DNA from: Streptomyces sp. CB01373
Lineage (GTDB): Bacteria; Actinomycetota; Actinomycetes; Streptomycetales; Streptomycetaceae
DNA: 44,145 nucleotides
NCBI RefSeq assembly: GCF_002803075.1
Contig: NZ_NNBK01000033.1
Coordinates: 1 to 44,145, forward strand
Direction: 5' to 3'
Below the pieces are notes generated by a model. That model worked only from the letters and a program-made list of their open reading frames with translations. It did no database searches and was not told where the DNA came from. This document shows positions 15,310 through 23,690 of this stretch, one piece after another. The first letter of the stretch is position 1. Each line of letters begins with the position of its first letter. The position numbers and the translations under genes were made by a program.

Positions 15310-16908
15310 GTGCCTGCCCCGCATTATGCGACTGATCAAGAGCCCTGCATTCCCGTCTTGTTCCTGAACGGGCGTCAGGAATACCTGGGATGGCGGGATG
15401 TCCTGCTGCACGCCCACCTCATCAAGGACCTGGCGCTGCCACTGCCGCCAGCGGCATCCGCCGCCCTGCGCCTGCTCGTTGCGATGGCCGCGCGAGTCAG
15501 CGGCCTGGACGCGCAGGCAGACGGGCGGATGACCGCACGACAATGGGCACAACGCCGCCGTGACCTGCTGAAAAGCCCCAGCGGGTTCGACCCGGGCGCC
15601 GTCCACGCCTACTTCGACCGCCACATCTGGGATCTGTTCCATCCGGTGCGGCCGTTCCTGCAAGACCCACGGCTGGCCACACAATGCGCGAAACGCGCCG
15701 GCGTCAACAAGCTGGTCTTCGGACGCCCAGAGGGAAACAACCTGGCCTGGCTCAGCCCCCACACCGACACCGACCCCCAGCCCGTGCCCAGCGACCAGGC
15801 CCTGTGGCACCTGCTCATCCACCACTACTACGGTGCGGCCGGCCAGTGCTCCGTGCGTACCGTGGGCGGCCGCTCCCTCGGACGAGCCAAAGCCGGACCG
15901 CTGCGCTCGACGCTCTCCTTCCACCCCCTGGGCCGCACCCTGTACGAAACCCTCCTGGCCGGCGTGCCCAAACCGTCCCGGCTGTGGCCGGACGCCCAGG
16001 ACCGCTGCCCATGGGAGGAACCGCTGCCCGACCCGGACCCGGACCCCGACGACGGCCCCGACCCCGATGCCGCCCTACCACCGGTGTCCTCCCCGGGGCG
16101 ACTACTGACCGGCCGCTCCAGGCATGCCGTCCTCCTCATCCCCGCACCCGACGGCCGTCAGGTGACCGACGCCTACCTGACCTGGGCCACCCAGAAAAAG
16201 CTCCCCGCTCTCGACCCCTACCTCATCCATCATGTCCATGCTGATCAGCCCGTCACCAAGCGCCACAGGCCGCGCCCTGCGGACACCGACCGGGCCCTGT
16301 GGCGGGACCTGGACGCCCTGCTGCTGGCGGGTGACGAGGACGACAGCAAAGGAAAAACCGGCACAGGCCGCAAGAGCTACACGGTCCAGCGCCCCGACGC
16401 CTTCACCACGCTCAACGACCTGCCTGCCGACCTGCGGGCCGCCTTGCGAGTACGCGTCTACGGCTTCGACCAGGACGACAAGACCCTCAACCGCACCTGG
16501 TACACGGCCCTGACCCCGCCGATCTGGCCCTGGATGCAGGAACACGACCCGGCCGCGGCCGAGCGCGTCACCGAATGCCGCAAAGCCGCCGAGGAGATCG
16601 GCGAGCACCTCGACCACGTTTCCAAGACTGCCTGGAGCCAGGTCACCTCGCCGTCCGGCGACAAGGCCGGGCGGCCGCCGAGGCGCCTGCCGCCCTGGAC
16701 CCACAGCGCCCGCACCCTGTACTGGCCCCGCGCCGAGACCACCTTCCGGACCCTTCTCGACGACCCCACCCGCGCCGCACGAGCGGCCTTCGCCGCCGAC
16801 GCCATTCACGCGCTCCGCGCCGCCACCCGCCCGGCCATCACCCAGCACTTCCGTGCCGCCGAGGCCATCGCCCTCGCCCTGGCTCAGCTGCGCCGCCACA
16901 GCCACTGA
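15310..16908 (+). CDS. casA: Cascade large subunit Cse1 (Cas8e)
   Basis: A 532-aa protein of normal Cse1 length, which in Cascade reads the PAM and opens the target duplex. Visible blocks: VLFLNGRQEYLGWRDVLL at the N-terminus, HIWDLFHPVRPFLQDPRL near 100, GVNKLVFGRPEGNNLAWLSP near 134-152 and DQALWHLLIHHYYGAAGQ near 160. The C-terminal helical bundle ends AEAIALALAQLRRH. An acidic run (DPDPDPDDGPDPD) near residue 240 looks like a species-specific loop. GTG 15310 has GGAG six bases upstream. It is the first gene of a seven-gene unit, with 66 bp to cse2. Confidence 0.9.
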   Translation: MPAPHYATDQEPCIPVLFLNGRQEYLGWRDVLLHAHLIKDLALPLPPAASAALRLLVAMAARVSGLDAQADGRMTARQWAQRRRDLLKSPSGFDPGAVHAYFDRHIWDLFHPVRPFLQDPRLATQCAKRAGVNKLVFGRPEGNNLAWLSPHTDTDPQPVPSDQALWHLLIHHYYGAAGQCSVRTVGGRSLGRAKAGPLRSTLSFHPLGRTLYETLLAGVPKPSRLWPDAQDRCPWEEPLPDPDPDPDDGPDPDAALPPVSSPGRLLTGRSRHAVLLIPAPDGRQVTDAYLTWATQKKLPALDPYLIHHVHADQPVTKRHRPRPADTDRALWRDLDALLLAGDEDDSKGKTGTGRKSYTVQRPDAFTTLNDLPADLRAALRVRVYGFDQDDKTLNRTWYTALTPPIWPWMQEHDPAAAERVTECRKAAEEIGEHLDHVSKTAWSQVTSPSGDKAGRPPRRLPPWTHSARTLYWPRAETTFRTLLDDPTRAARAAFAADAIHALRAATRPAITQHFRAAEAIALALAQLRRHSH

Positions 16909-16974
16909 CGCCGCCTTCCGAACCTCTGCTCCCTTCGCCGTCCCGCTGCCGTCCCACCCAAGGCCTTCGCACCC

Positions 16975-17649
16975 ATGTCTTTCACCACCGCGCAACGACG
17001 CGCCCACTACGACGACTTCGTCCACCAGGTCATCACCCTGTGCGCCGTCAACAGCATCCGCGCCGACCTCAACTCAGGATTCGGGCGCCCCGTCGCAGAG
17101 TGCCCCCGGATGCCAGAGCACCTCACCCGGCACATCGCCGGCTTCGGAGCACACCGCGCCCACTACACCGTGGCCGGACTCATCGCCCAGGACCGAGACC
17201 TGCCCCACGAAAACAGCCTCTACCAGCCAGAGCTGGTCACCCCCAGCCTGGACCACACCGCCCGCGCCGCCATCACCGCACCGGCCACCACCGATGCCCC
17301 ACCACCGCCGGTACCGGCCCCCGCACCACAGCCCGACCAGGCCGCCCGGCCCTGGCGCAGACGCCCCGACCTCGGCACCCACCTCGCCATCGCCGTGGCC
17401 CGGTACGGCTTCAAGGAAGCCACCATGACCAACCGCATCAAAACCCTCACCAAACTCGACACCTCGCTGCTGCACCCCAGGCTGTGGTCACTAACCAGCC
17501 ACCTGCACAGCCGCGGCGCCGCCCGCCTCGACTTCGCCGTCCTCCTCGAGGACCTGGCCTGGTGGGACCACGACCAGATGGAGACCGCCGCCCGCTGGCG
17601 CGAGAACTACTTCCTCACCCTGCACACCCTGTCCTCGAAGGAGCACTGA
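16975..17649 (+). CDS. casB: Cascade small subunit Cse2
   Basis: A 224-aa, mainly helical protein. Cse2 forms a dimer along the belly of Cascade and stabilises the R-loop. Two helical halves are seen: residues 1-80 (NSGFGRPVAECPRMPEHLTR) and 115-224 (HLAIAVARYGFKEATMTNR, LTKLDTSLLHPRLWSLTSHL, FAVLLEDLAWWDHDQ). They are joined by a proline-rich linker (about 98-120) that is longer than in E. coli. It lies directly before cas7e with 1 bp between stop and start, which fits translational coupling. Confidence 0.88.
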   Translation: MSFTTAQRRAHYDDFVHQVITLCAVNSIRADLNSGFGRPVAECPRMPEHLTRHIAGFGAHRAHYTVAGLIAQDRDLPHENSLYQPELVTPSLDHTARAAITAPATTDAPPPPVPAPAPQPDQAARPWRRRPDLGTHLAIAVARYGFKEATMTNRIKTLTKLDTSLLHPRLWSLTSHLHSRGAARLDFAVLLEDLAWWDHDQMETAARWRENYFLTLHTLSSKEH

Positions 17650-17650
17650 C

Positions 17651-18868
17651 ATGGCCGCCTACGCACCCGCCCGCTACGTCGACTTCCACGCCCTGCACCC
17701 GCTGCCCGCCTCCGTGCTGAACCGGGGAGAGGACGACCTGCCCAAAACGCTGCAACTGGGCGGCGCCGTACGCGCCATGGTGTCCTCGCAGTCCTGGAAG
17801 CGGGCCATCCGCCTGCGGCTGGAGGCCGACCTCGACGAGCACGCCGCCCGCACCCGCATGCTGCCCCTGCGCGTCGCCGACGCCCTGCGCGAGGCCGGCT
17901 GGCCGGCGGACCTGGCGGCCTTCGCCGGCGCCCAGATCGTGCGCTCGGCCACCAGGGAGGGACTGAAGACCGAGGAAAAACAAGGAGGCATCACCTCGGT
18001 CACCCTCTACCTGCCGCGCACCGTGCTCGACGACCTCACCGACCTGTGCGCCGAACACCGCCCGCAGATGGAAGAGGCCCTTGCCAAGGAGAAGGCGGAG
18101 AAGGCACAGGAGGCGCAAGCCGAGGCCAAGAGCGCCCGCGGGAAGGCAAAGAAGGAGAAGACGGAGGCCGTCCTGCCCACGCCCACCGTCGCCACTCTCA
18201 TCCGCCGGCGCACGGCCACCATCAACCTCTTCGGCCGCATGCTCGCCGAGGTACCCGGCGCCCAGGTCGACGGCGCCGTGCAGATGGCGCACGCCTTCTC
18301 CGTCCACCCAAGCAGCCAGCAACCCGACTACTTCACCGCGGTAGAGGACTGGTCACTGCCCCACGAGGCGGGCAGCGCACACCTGCAGACCAGCTTCTTC
18401 ACCACCGGCCTGCTCTACCGCTACGCCACCGTCAACCTCACCGAACTGACCCGCAACCTGAACGGCGACCACGACCAGGCCCTGCACCTGCTGGAACTGT
18501 TCGCCGAGGCCTTCATCGACGTCATGCCCGGCGCGAAGAAGACGGCCACCGCCCCGCACACCTACCCCTACCTGGTGCACTACGCGGTACGCGACCGCCG
18601 CCCCGTCTCCTTCGCCGCCGCCTTCGAACAGCCCGTCAAAAGCGCCCCAGGCGGCGGCTACACCACCCCCGCCGTCCAGGCCCTGTCCCAGCACGCCGGC
18701 GCCCTGAACCGGCTGCTGGGCACCCGCCGCCTGATTGGCTCCGGCTACGCCACCGCGCACGGCGCACCCGTCGACCACCTCGGCACCGCACACGCCAGCT
18801 TCGACGACCTGACCGGCGCCCTCACCCAGGCCGCCGCCCAGCCCTCCCCGGCACGGGCGGCCGCATGA
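17651..18868 (+). CDS. casC: Cascade backbone subunit Cas7e
   Basis: The 405-aa RAMP protein of which six copies coat the crRNA. The N-terminus YVDFHALHPLPASVLNRGED and the VRAMVSSQSWKRAIRLRLE block are diagnostic, as is the C-terminal GALNRLLGTRRLIGSGYA. Residues about 137-178 hold a highly charged helical insertion rich in K, E and A (EEALAKEKAEKAQEAQAE) that E. coli Cas7 lacks, placed where the protein normally has a finger/thumb extension. AAGGAG lies upstream of ATG 17651. The stop overlaps the cas5e start by 4 bp (ATGA). Confidence 0.92.
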   Translation: MAAYAPARYVDFHALHPLPASVLNRGEDDLPKTLQLGGAVRAMVSSQSWKRAIRLRLEADLDEHAARTRMLPLRVADALREAGWPADLAAFAGAQIVRSATREGLKTEEKQGGITSVTLYLPRTVLDDLTDLCAEHRPQMEEALAKEKAEKAQEAQAEAKSARGKAKKEKTEAVLPTPTVATLIRRRTATINLFGRMLAEVPGAQVDGAVQMAHAFSVHPSSQQPDYFTAVEDWSLPHEAGSAHLQTSFFTTGLLYRYATVNLTELTRNLNGDHDQALHLLELFAEAFIDVMPGAKKTATAPHTYPYLVHYAVRDRRPVSFAAAFEQPVKSAPGGGYTTPAVQALSQHAGALNRLLGTRRLIGSGYATAHGAPVDHLGTAHASFDDLTGALTQAAAQPSPARAAA

Positions 18869-19656
18869 ACGGCATCCTTCTACGCCTCGCCGCCCCGCTG
18901 ATGTCCTTCGGGGAACACGCCGCCTTCCACTACCGCGACACCCTCGCCTTCCCCACCCGCTCCGCCCTCATCGGCCTGTTCGCCGCCGCGGAAGGGCGCT
19001 CCCGCGAAGACGCCCTCGCCCCCGACCCGGACACCGGCAAAAGCCCCTACACGGGACTGGCGTTCACCGTCCGCATCGACCGGCCCGGCATACGCCACAC
19101 CGACTACCACACCGTTGGCGGCGGCCGCCCCCACAAACAAGGCCTGCGCACCAGCGCCGGCGACTATCGCGCCCAGAACAAGTCCACTCTCATCAGCCGG
19201 CGCGTCTACCTCGCCGACGCCGTCTTCACTCTCGCTGTGCAAGGCCCCGATCCGCTCCTGGAACACCTCATCCAGCGACTCGAACAGCCCGCCTTCGGAC
19301 CTTACCTGGGCCGACGCGCCTGCATCCCCGACGAACCCCTCTTCCTGCGCGGCCTGCACCCCGACCCCGTCGCTGAACTCCGTCACCGCATTCCGCTCAG
19401 CCTGGCCGCACCGCCGCACCCTGAACAGGCCATCGTGCCCGTGGACTTCATCTGGGAACGACAGCCCGAACACGTGCCCGCCGCCCCTTCCCACCGTGAA
19501 GTCGCCGACGTACCCGCCGACTTCACCCCCACCCAACGCCTGCACGACACCCGTCACGTCTGGCGCACCACCGAACCCCTGCCCGCCACCCTGTACGCCC
19601 CACCACCCGCGCTCACCGAACTGACCGCCTACATCCACCAGGACACCACTCCGTGA
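18865..19656 (+). CDS. casD: Cascade subunit Cas5e
   Basis: A 263-aa RAMP protein that caps the 5' handle of the crRNA and contacts Cse1. The start MNGILLRLAAPLMSFGEHA, followed by FPTRSALIGLFAAAEG, is characteristic of Cas5e, and HTVGGGRPHKQGLRTSAGDY and STLISRRVYLADAVF carry the RNA-facing residues. PYLGRRACIP near the middle is the conserved LGRR block of Cas5. It overlaps cas7e (ATGA) and cas6e (GTGA) by 4 bp each. Confidence 0.92.
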   Translation: MNGILLRLAAPLMSFGEHAAFHYRDTLAFPTRSALIGLFAAAEGRSREDALAPDPDTGKSPYTGLAFTVRIDRPGIRHTDYHTVGGGRPHKQGLRTSAGDYRAQNKSTLISRRVYLADAVFTLAVQGPDPLLEHLIQRLEQPAFGPYLGRRACIPDEPLFLRGLHPDPVAELRHRIPLSLAAPPHPEQAIVPVDFIWERQPEHVPAAPSHREVADVPADFTPTQRLHDTRHVWRTTEPLPATLYAPPPALTELTAYIHQDTTP

Positions 19657-20363
19657 CCAGCACCCCAACCGCCACCCTCGCCACCACAGCGACACTGACC
19701 CGGATCCGCCTCAACCACCGCAGCCCGGCCGCCCGCCGTGACCTGGCCGACGCCGTCAGCCTGCACAAGACCGTGATGCTCCTGGCCCCCGACGACCTCG
19801 GCGAAAACCCCCGGCAGCAGGCCGGCATGCTCTTCCGCCTGGAAGACGCCGCCGAAGGCACCCCACCCACCCTGCTCGTCCAGTCCCACCAGCCGCCCGA
19901 CCTCACCCGCCTGCCCCACCACTACGGCGCCGCCGAAACCCGACCCCTGCACTCCATGTTCCAGGCCCTGACCCCCGGCCGAGCGGTGCGCTACCGCATC
20001 ACCGCCAACGCCAGCGCCGCCCGCCGCGTCCTGGACGACCACCACCCCGTCGACAACAAGCACGGCCGGAAAATCGTCGCGCTCTACGGCGACGACGCTC
20101 TGGCCTGGTGGCAGCGCCGTGCCCACCAAGCCGGCCTCACCCTGGCCACCACCGACATCACCCCCGCCCGCTTCCCCCGCACACGCCGCCGCGCCGACAA
20201 GCCCGGCGAACAAGCCCACTCTCCCGGCCCCATGCACGCACTGACCCGCTTCGACGGCCTGGCCACCATCACCGACCCCGATCAACTCAGCCACGCCCTG
20301 CTCACCGGCATCGGCCGCGGCAAGCCCTACGGCGCCGGCCTGCTCACCCTCGCCCCCGCCTGA
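19653..20363 (+). CDS. casE: crRNA endonuclease Cas6e
   Basis: The 236-aa endoribonuclease that cuts at the 3' base of the repeat hairpin and stays bound in Cascade. H38 in AVSLHKTVMLL occupies the catalytic histidine position. The C-terminal glycine-rich loop GIGRGKPYGAGLLTL is typical of Cas6. GTG 19653 overlaps the cas5e stop. The next gene starts only 46 bp downstream, and that gap contains half of a CRISPR repeat (20396-20412). Confidence 0.92.
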   Translation: MTSTPTATLATTATLTRIRLNHRSPAARRDLADAVSLHKTVMLLAPDDLGENPRQQAGMLFRLEDAAEGTPPTLLVQSHQPPDLTRLPHHYGAAETRPLHSMFQALTPGRAVRYRITANASAARRVLDDHHPVDNKHGRKIVALYGDDALAWWQRRAHQAGLTLATTDITPARFPRTRRRADKPGEQAHSPGPMHALTRFDGLATITDPDQLSHALLTGIGRGKPYGAGLLTLAPA

Positions 20364-20395
20364 CCCACCCGCGCCCCGACGTGCGCCACCCCAAG

Positions 20396-20412
20396 AAAGA
20401 CCCCGACGCGTG
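20396..20412 (-). repeat. Half CRISPR repeat at the cas6e-tnsB junction
   Basis: AGACCCCGACGCGTG, starting at 20398, matches the repeat core AGACCCCCACGCGTG of array A with a single mismatch. The second arm of the hairpin (GTGGGGAAG) is not present; the sequence turns into the tnsB coding start, whose GTG codon is the last three matching bases. Confidence 0.55.
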
Positions 20413-21996
20413 CCCGCCACACCACCACCCGACGGCCCCTACGACACCACCTCCCTGCGCGCCGCCGCCGTACGCCGCCTACTGCGCCTGCGTAATAGCG
20501 AACGCCTGACCCACTACGACGTGCGTACCGTCGCCGCCGGGTTCAACGTCCACTGGCGCACGGTGCGCCGCTGGATGGACAACGCCACCACCCACAACGG
20601 CACCTACACCCCCCAAGGACGCCGCCACTTCACCCTCACCCCGGCCATGCACGAAGCCCTGGCCCGCTGGCACGGCAACGCCGCAGCCACCTACCGCGAA
20701 CTCGTCGCCGACGGCATCTTTGGCAACCCGCCCCGTGTATCCCAGGCAACCTTCTACCGCGCCGTAGACCGGGAACTCACGCCCGGCCAGCGTGCCGCCC
20801 TCAGAGGAGGCGAAGCAGCCCGCCGCCGACACGACGTGCACGCCCTGCGCCCACACGGCAACCGCAACGACGTCTGGGAGACCGACCATGTCGAAGCCAG
20901 CGTCTTCGTCAACGTCGACGGCCGCCGCAGCAAACCCTGGATCACCTGGTTCATCGACCACACCACCGCCGTCATCTGCGGGCTGGCCATCACCCCCCAC
21001 CAGCCCAGCCAGGACGCCATCCTGGCCGCCGCCCGCGACGCCATCCTCTGCACGGATCACCACCGGCCCTTCGGCGGCATCCCCCGCAAGATCCGCACCG
21101 ACCGCGGCCGCGACTTTCTGGGCAGGTGCGTGGACGAGGCGTTCAAAAAGTTCGGCACCGAACTGATCGTCCTGCCGCCCTACAGCCCCCACCTCAAAGG
21201 CACCGTCGAAGCCATCAACGGCGCCGCCAAGCACATGCTGTTCAAAGGACTGCCCGGCTACGCCCACACCCCCCGAAGCCGCCGCGACCGCCGCGGCCAG
21301 CCCTTATGGGCCCTTAACGACCTCCTCGACTACGAAACCTTCATCACCGTCGTCCTCGACTGGGTGGACTGGTGGAACAACGACCACACCATCGCCCGCC
21401 TCCACCGGCGCACCCCCGCCCAAGCCTGGCACGCCGACCTCACCCCCATCGACACCCTCGACCCCGCCGACCTGCACACCTACACCCTCACCGACGCCGG
21501 CCCACCCCGGAAGATCACCAGCAAGGGCGTCCGCTGGAAAAGCGCCTACTACGTCGGCGACTGGATGCACGGCCACTCAAGCGCCGGCGAGATGGTCCGC
21601 CTGCGCCACGAACCCCACCACTACCACCGCGTCGAACTCTACGACGCCGACACCCTCACCTACCGTGGCCCCGCCTTCCGCAGCGACGAAATGAGCCCCC
21701 GCCAAGCCCGCGCACTGCACAACGCCCGCCGACGCGAAGCAGACCGCTACGCCGCCAAAGCCCGCCGAGCACGCAAAAACGCCACACCCCGCTACGCCGC
21801 CACCAGCGTCGCCGCCGCGCCCGAACCCCTCAACCGGCTCACCGCCAGCCAGGCAGCCGCCCAGCTACGCCAGTTGCAAACACCGGAAGGTCACCTGCAC
21901 GCCGAGGCCCGGCCCGACCTCCTCAACCGGCCCCAGCCCGACTCCGCCCGCTGGACCAAGCCCCGGCCCGGCGTCAAACCCCAGGACACCGAGTGA
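20410..21996 (+). CDS. TnsB/Mu-like DDE transposase, copy 2 (in the Cascade operon)
   Basis: A 528-aa transposase. An N-terminal HTH (FNVHWRTVRRWMDN, about 38-55) is followed by ALARWHGNAAATYRELV and a second DNA-binding segment (FYRAVDRELTPGQRAAL). The DDE core is complete: D159 (ETDHVEAS), D231 (RTDRGRDF) and E267 (KGTVEAIN), again with 35-residue spacing. The Mu-type C-terminal barrel (PPRKITSKGVRWKSAYY) and a basic tail rich in R/K follow, as used to contact the partner ATPase. It is related throughout to copy 1 but keeps its native C-terminus. GTG 20410 is 46 bp after cas6e, and the stop overlaps tnsC by 4 bp, so it is part of the Cascade transcript. No TnsA is present, which would give cointegrates. 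Confidence 0.9.
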   Translation: MPATPPPDGPYDTTSLRAAAVRRLLRLRNSERLTHYDVRTVAAGFNVHWRTVRRWMDNATTHNGTYTPQGRRHFTLTPAMHEALARWHGNAAATYRELVADGIFGNPPRVSQATFYRAVDRELTPGQRAALRGGEAARRRHDVHALRPHGNRNDVWETDHVEASVFVNVDGRRSKPWITWFIDHTTAVICGLAITPHQPSQDAILAAARDAILCTDHHRPFGGIPRKIRTDRGRDFLGRCVDEAFKKFGTELIVLPPYSPHLKGTVEAINGAAKHMLFKGLPGYAHTPRSRRDRRGQPLWALNDLLDYETFITVVLDWVDWWNNDHTIARLHRRTPAQAWHADLTPIDTLDPADLHTYTLTDAGPPRKITSKGVRWKSAYYVGDWMHGHSSAGEMVRLRHEPHHYHRVELYDADTLTYRGPAFRSDEMSPRQARALHNARRREADRYAAKARRARKNATPRYAATSVAAAPEPLNRLTASQAAAQLRQLQTPEGHLHAEARPDLLNRPQPDSARWTKPRPGVKPQDTE

Positions 21997-22862
21997 CCCA
22001 CCCGACGACCACGCCCGAGAACCAGCCGACCGCCGGCTCGAACTACCACTACATGGGCCTACCCGGCGCCCGCGCCATGCTGACCCAGGCCAGCGCAGAG
22101 ACCTACGCCAACCTTGTCACTACCCTCAACGCCGACGCCGGCAAGGGCGCCATCATGTGCGTCCACGGTGGCGTCGGCCTGGGCAAGACCTTCGCCGTCA
22201 ACAGCCACCTCGACGACCTAGCCCCCCACACCACCCTGCGCATCAAAGTCGGCTCCGCCAAAATCCAGGCCCTGCGCGCCGCCCTGTACAAAAAACTCGA
22301 CCTGCCCGGCGAGGCCCCCCTCAACAGCACCCGCTGCGAAACCATCCTCAAGGAAGCCCTGTCGGAAACCCCGCGCGTCCTGGTCGTAGACGAAGCCCAG
22401 TGGCTGGACACCCGGGCCTTCGAATTCATCCGCGAGCTCTGGGACGACGAGGACACACGCCTCGCCGTCGTTCTGGTCGGAGCCGAAACCTGCTACCAGA
22501 AGATCAAGAACCGTCCGGCTCTGGACTCCCGCATCCTCGTCTGGCAGCGCTACAAGCCCCTCACCCCGGCCGAAGTCCTCACCGTCATCCCCGAATACCA
22601 CCCGCTGTGGGCGGACGTACCCACCGACGAACTGCTGTGGATCGACGACGTCGCCTGCCACGGCAACTTCCGCCAGTGGGCCAAAATCACCTACCTGCTC
22701 CGGGAACAGCACGGCGGCCCCGGCACGAAGGGAGCCGGTAGCACGGATCCGACGAACCCGCCCACTCCACACGGCGCGGCCGCACCGCTCCCTCCCTACA
22801 GCCGGGACCTCATGCGCGCCATCCTCAGCCGCCTCGACCCCACCCAACGTCACACCGACTGA
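21993..22862 (+). CDS. TnsC/TniB-like AAA+ ATPase (in the Cascade operon)
   Basis: A 289-aa ATPase that in Tn7/Mu-type systems assembles on target DNA and activates TnsB. Walker A GGVGLGKT (residues 59-66), Walker B VLVVDEAQW (D133), sensor-1 VVLVGAET and the arginine-rich RPALDSRILVWQRY are all present. The C-terminal block CHGNFRQWAKITYLLRE matches the fused ATPase at 7138-8538, showing common ancestry, but the HTH part of that protein is missing here. The GTG start overlaps the tnsB stop (GTGA), so the two are translationally coupled. A Pro/Gly-rich linker (about 245-265) precedes the last helix. Confidence 0.9.
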   Translation: MTHPTTTPENQPTAGSNYHYMGLPGARAMLTQASAETYANLVTTLNADAGKGAIMCVHGGVGLGKTFAVNSHLDDLAPHTTLRIKVGSAKIQALRAALYKKLDLPGEAPLNSTRCETILKEALSETPRVLVVDEAQWLDTRAFEFIRELWDDEDTRLAVVLVGAETCYQKIKNRPALDSRILVWQRYKPLTPAEVLTVIPEYHPLWADVPTDELLWIDDVACHGNFRQWAKITYLLREQHGGPGTKGAGSTDPTNPPTPHGAAAPLPPYSRDLMRAILSRLDPTQRHTD

Positions 22863-23135
22863 AGCGCCGCCCCGGCGTCTGAGCGCATCCGCACCGTCAC
22901 CAGAGCTGGCGGTGCGGCACCGGCAGCCATCCGTGATACTCCAACGCCCGGTCATCCACAACGCGGGGGAGCGGCTGGCACATCCACACTCCCGGAGGGG
23001 TCGAACAATCACCAGCCCGCCCAGCCAACGCACCACACGGGCCGGTTGCTCCGGAGCCCCGTCTCGGTCCACGAAGCCGTACTCGACCGGCGCCCGCTTA
23101 CTGCCTCAGCAGCTGGTTGGCCGCGTTCGTTGAGG
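22863..23135. other. Intergenic region after tnsC
   Basis: No supported gene. A minus-strand stretch (about 22903-22980) reads DDRALEYHGWLPVPHRQLW before a stop and looks like the end of a lost gene, but I cannot name it. This is where the right end of a transposon would be expected, yet I see no repeats like those at 10201-10314. Confidence 0.35.
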
Positions 23136-23287
23136 GCGAACCCCACCCGCGTGGGGAACAACCAGGTGGTGACGCCGCCGGTGGTGCGGCCGTGGATAGA
23201 CCCCTACTTACGTGGGGATGCCCCCTTGCTGACCTGCGAGGCCAGCTCTATCGATAGAGAATCTTACTCGTGTGATCCGGGCGGCAG
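23136..23287 (-). CRISPR. Short degenerate CRISPR-like array downstream of tnsC
   Basis: Two clear repeat-like units, CCCCACCCGCGTGGGGA at 23141 and CCCCTACTTACGTGGGGA at 23201, are 60 bp apart, the period of arrays A and B. Both have 29-nt frames in the minus orientation (the second ends GGGGTCTATC). A third, poor unit near 23257 shares ATAGA and CTTAC...GTG...GAT with the second. The spacers are about 31-32 bp. The sequence differs from array A repeats, but the dyad is kept. Its position right after tnsC resembles the separated, atypical guide arrays of known CRISPR-associated transposons. Confidence 0.6.
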
Positions 23288-23428
23288 TCAGCAGTACCTT
23301 CTGCCGGAGGGCAAGGCGGAGCACGCGAACCGGGCCGAACAGTCGGGTCGGCCACCGGCAGTGGCCTTGTCGGACGAGCCGCACCTCTCGCGTGGCGGCT
23401 GTCCCCGGGGGCTCTGGGTGCGGGCTGG

Positions 23429-23638
23429 TTAGTGGCTGTTGTCGGTGAGGGTTCCGCGCTGCACCAGCTCGTCGGCGGTGCAGCCGCGTCGCTGCGCCAT
23501 TGCGTGGAAGGTTTCCCGCTCGCGCTGCCAGGACAGGGCCCGGTCGGCTGCGGTCTGACGGATGTACTCATCGGCGGACAGGCCGAGAGCGGCGGAGTGG
23601 GCGGCGATCGCTTCTCGTTCCGCGGCCGTGAATGTCAT
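23429..23638 (-). CDS. Small RHH-like (antitoxin/mobilisation-type) protein
   Basis: A 69-aa, charged, helical protein starting MTFTAAEREAIAAHSAALGL. The spacing of FTAAEREAI, a turn and ADEYIRQTAADRAL resembles ribbon-helix-helix antitoxins or small plasmid mobilisation proteins of Streptomyces. No toxin-like partner was recognised beside it. The upstream sequence on the minus strand holds AAAGGAGG, seven bases before the ATG, a strong ribosome binding site that supports real translation. Confidence 0.65.
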   Translation of the reverse strand: MTFTAAEREAIAAHSAALGLSADEYIRQTAADRALSWQRERETFHAMAQRRGCTADELVQRGTLTDNSH

Positions 23639-23690
23639 CGTGGTGGCCTCCTTTGGCCGGTGGGCCTGCTGCTCGGCGGGGTGCCGGGCG

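Noticed and set aside
20410..22862. Simple chance insertion of an IS21-like pair beside cas6e
   Set aside because: Not excluded, but the 46-bp gap, co-orientation, half repeat and following mini-array make a functional link more likely; kept as the main alternative.
21372..22862. A 496-aa version of the tnsC-like protein starting inside tnsB
   Set aside because: The first 207 codons are an arginine/proline-rich shadow of tnsB; the GTG at 21993 with a 4-bp overlap is the natural start.
22863..23135. Possible cas1/cas2 remnants after tnsC
   Set aside because: The short minus-strand reading there does not resemble Cas1 or Cas2; no adaptation gene was found anywhere in the window.
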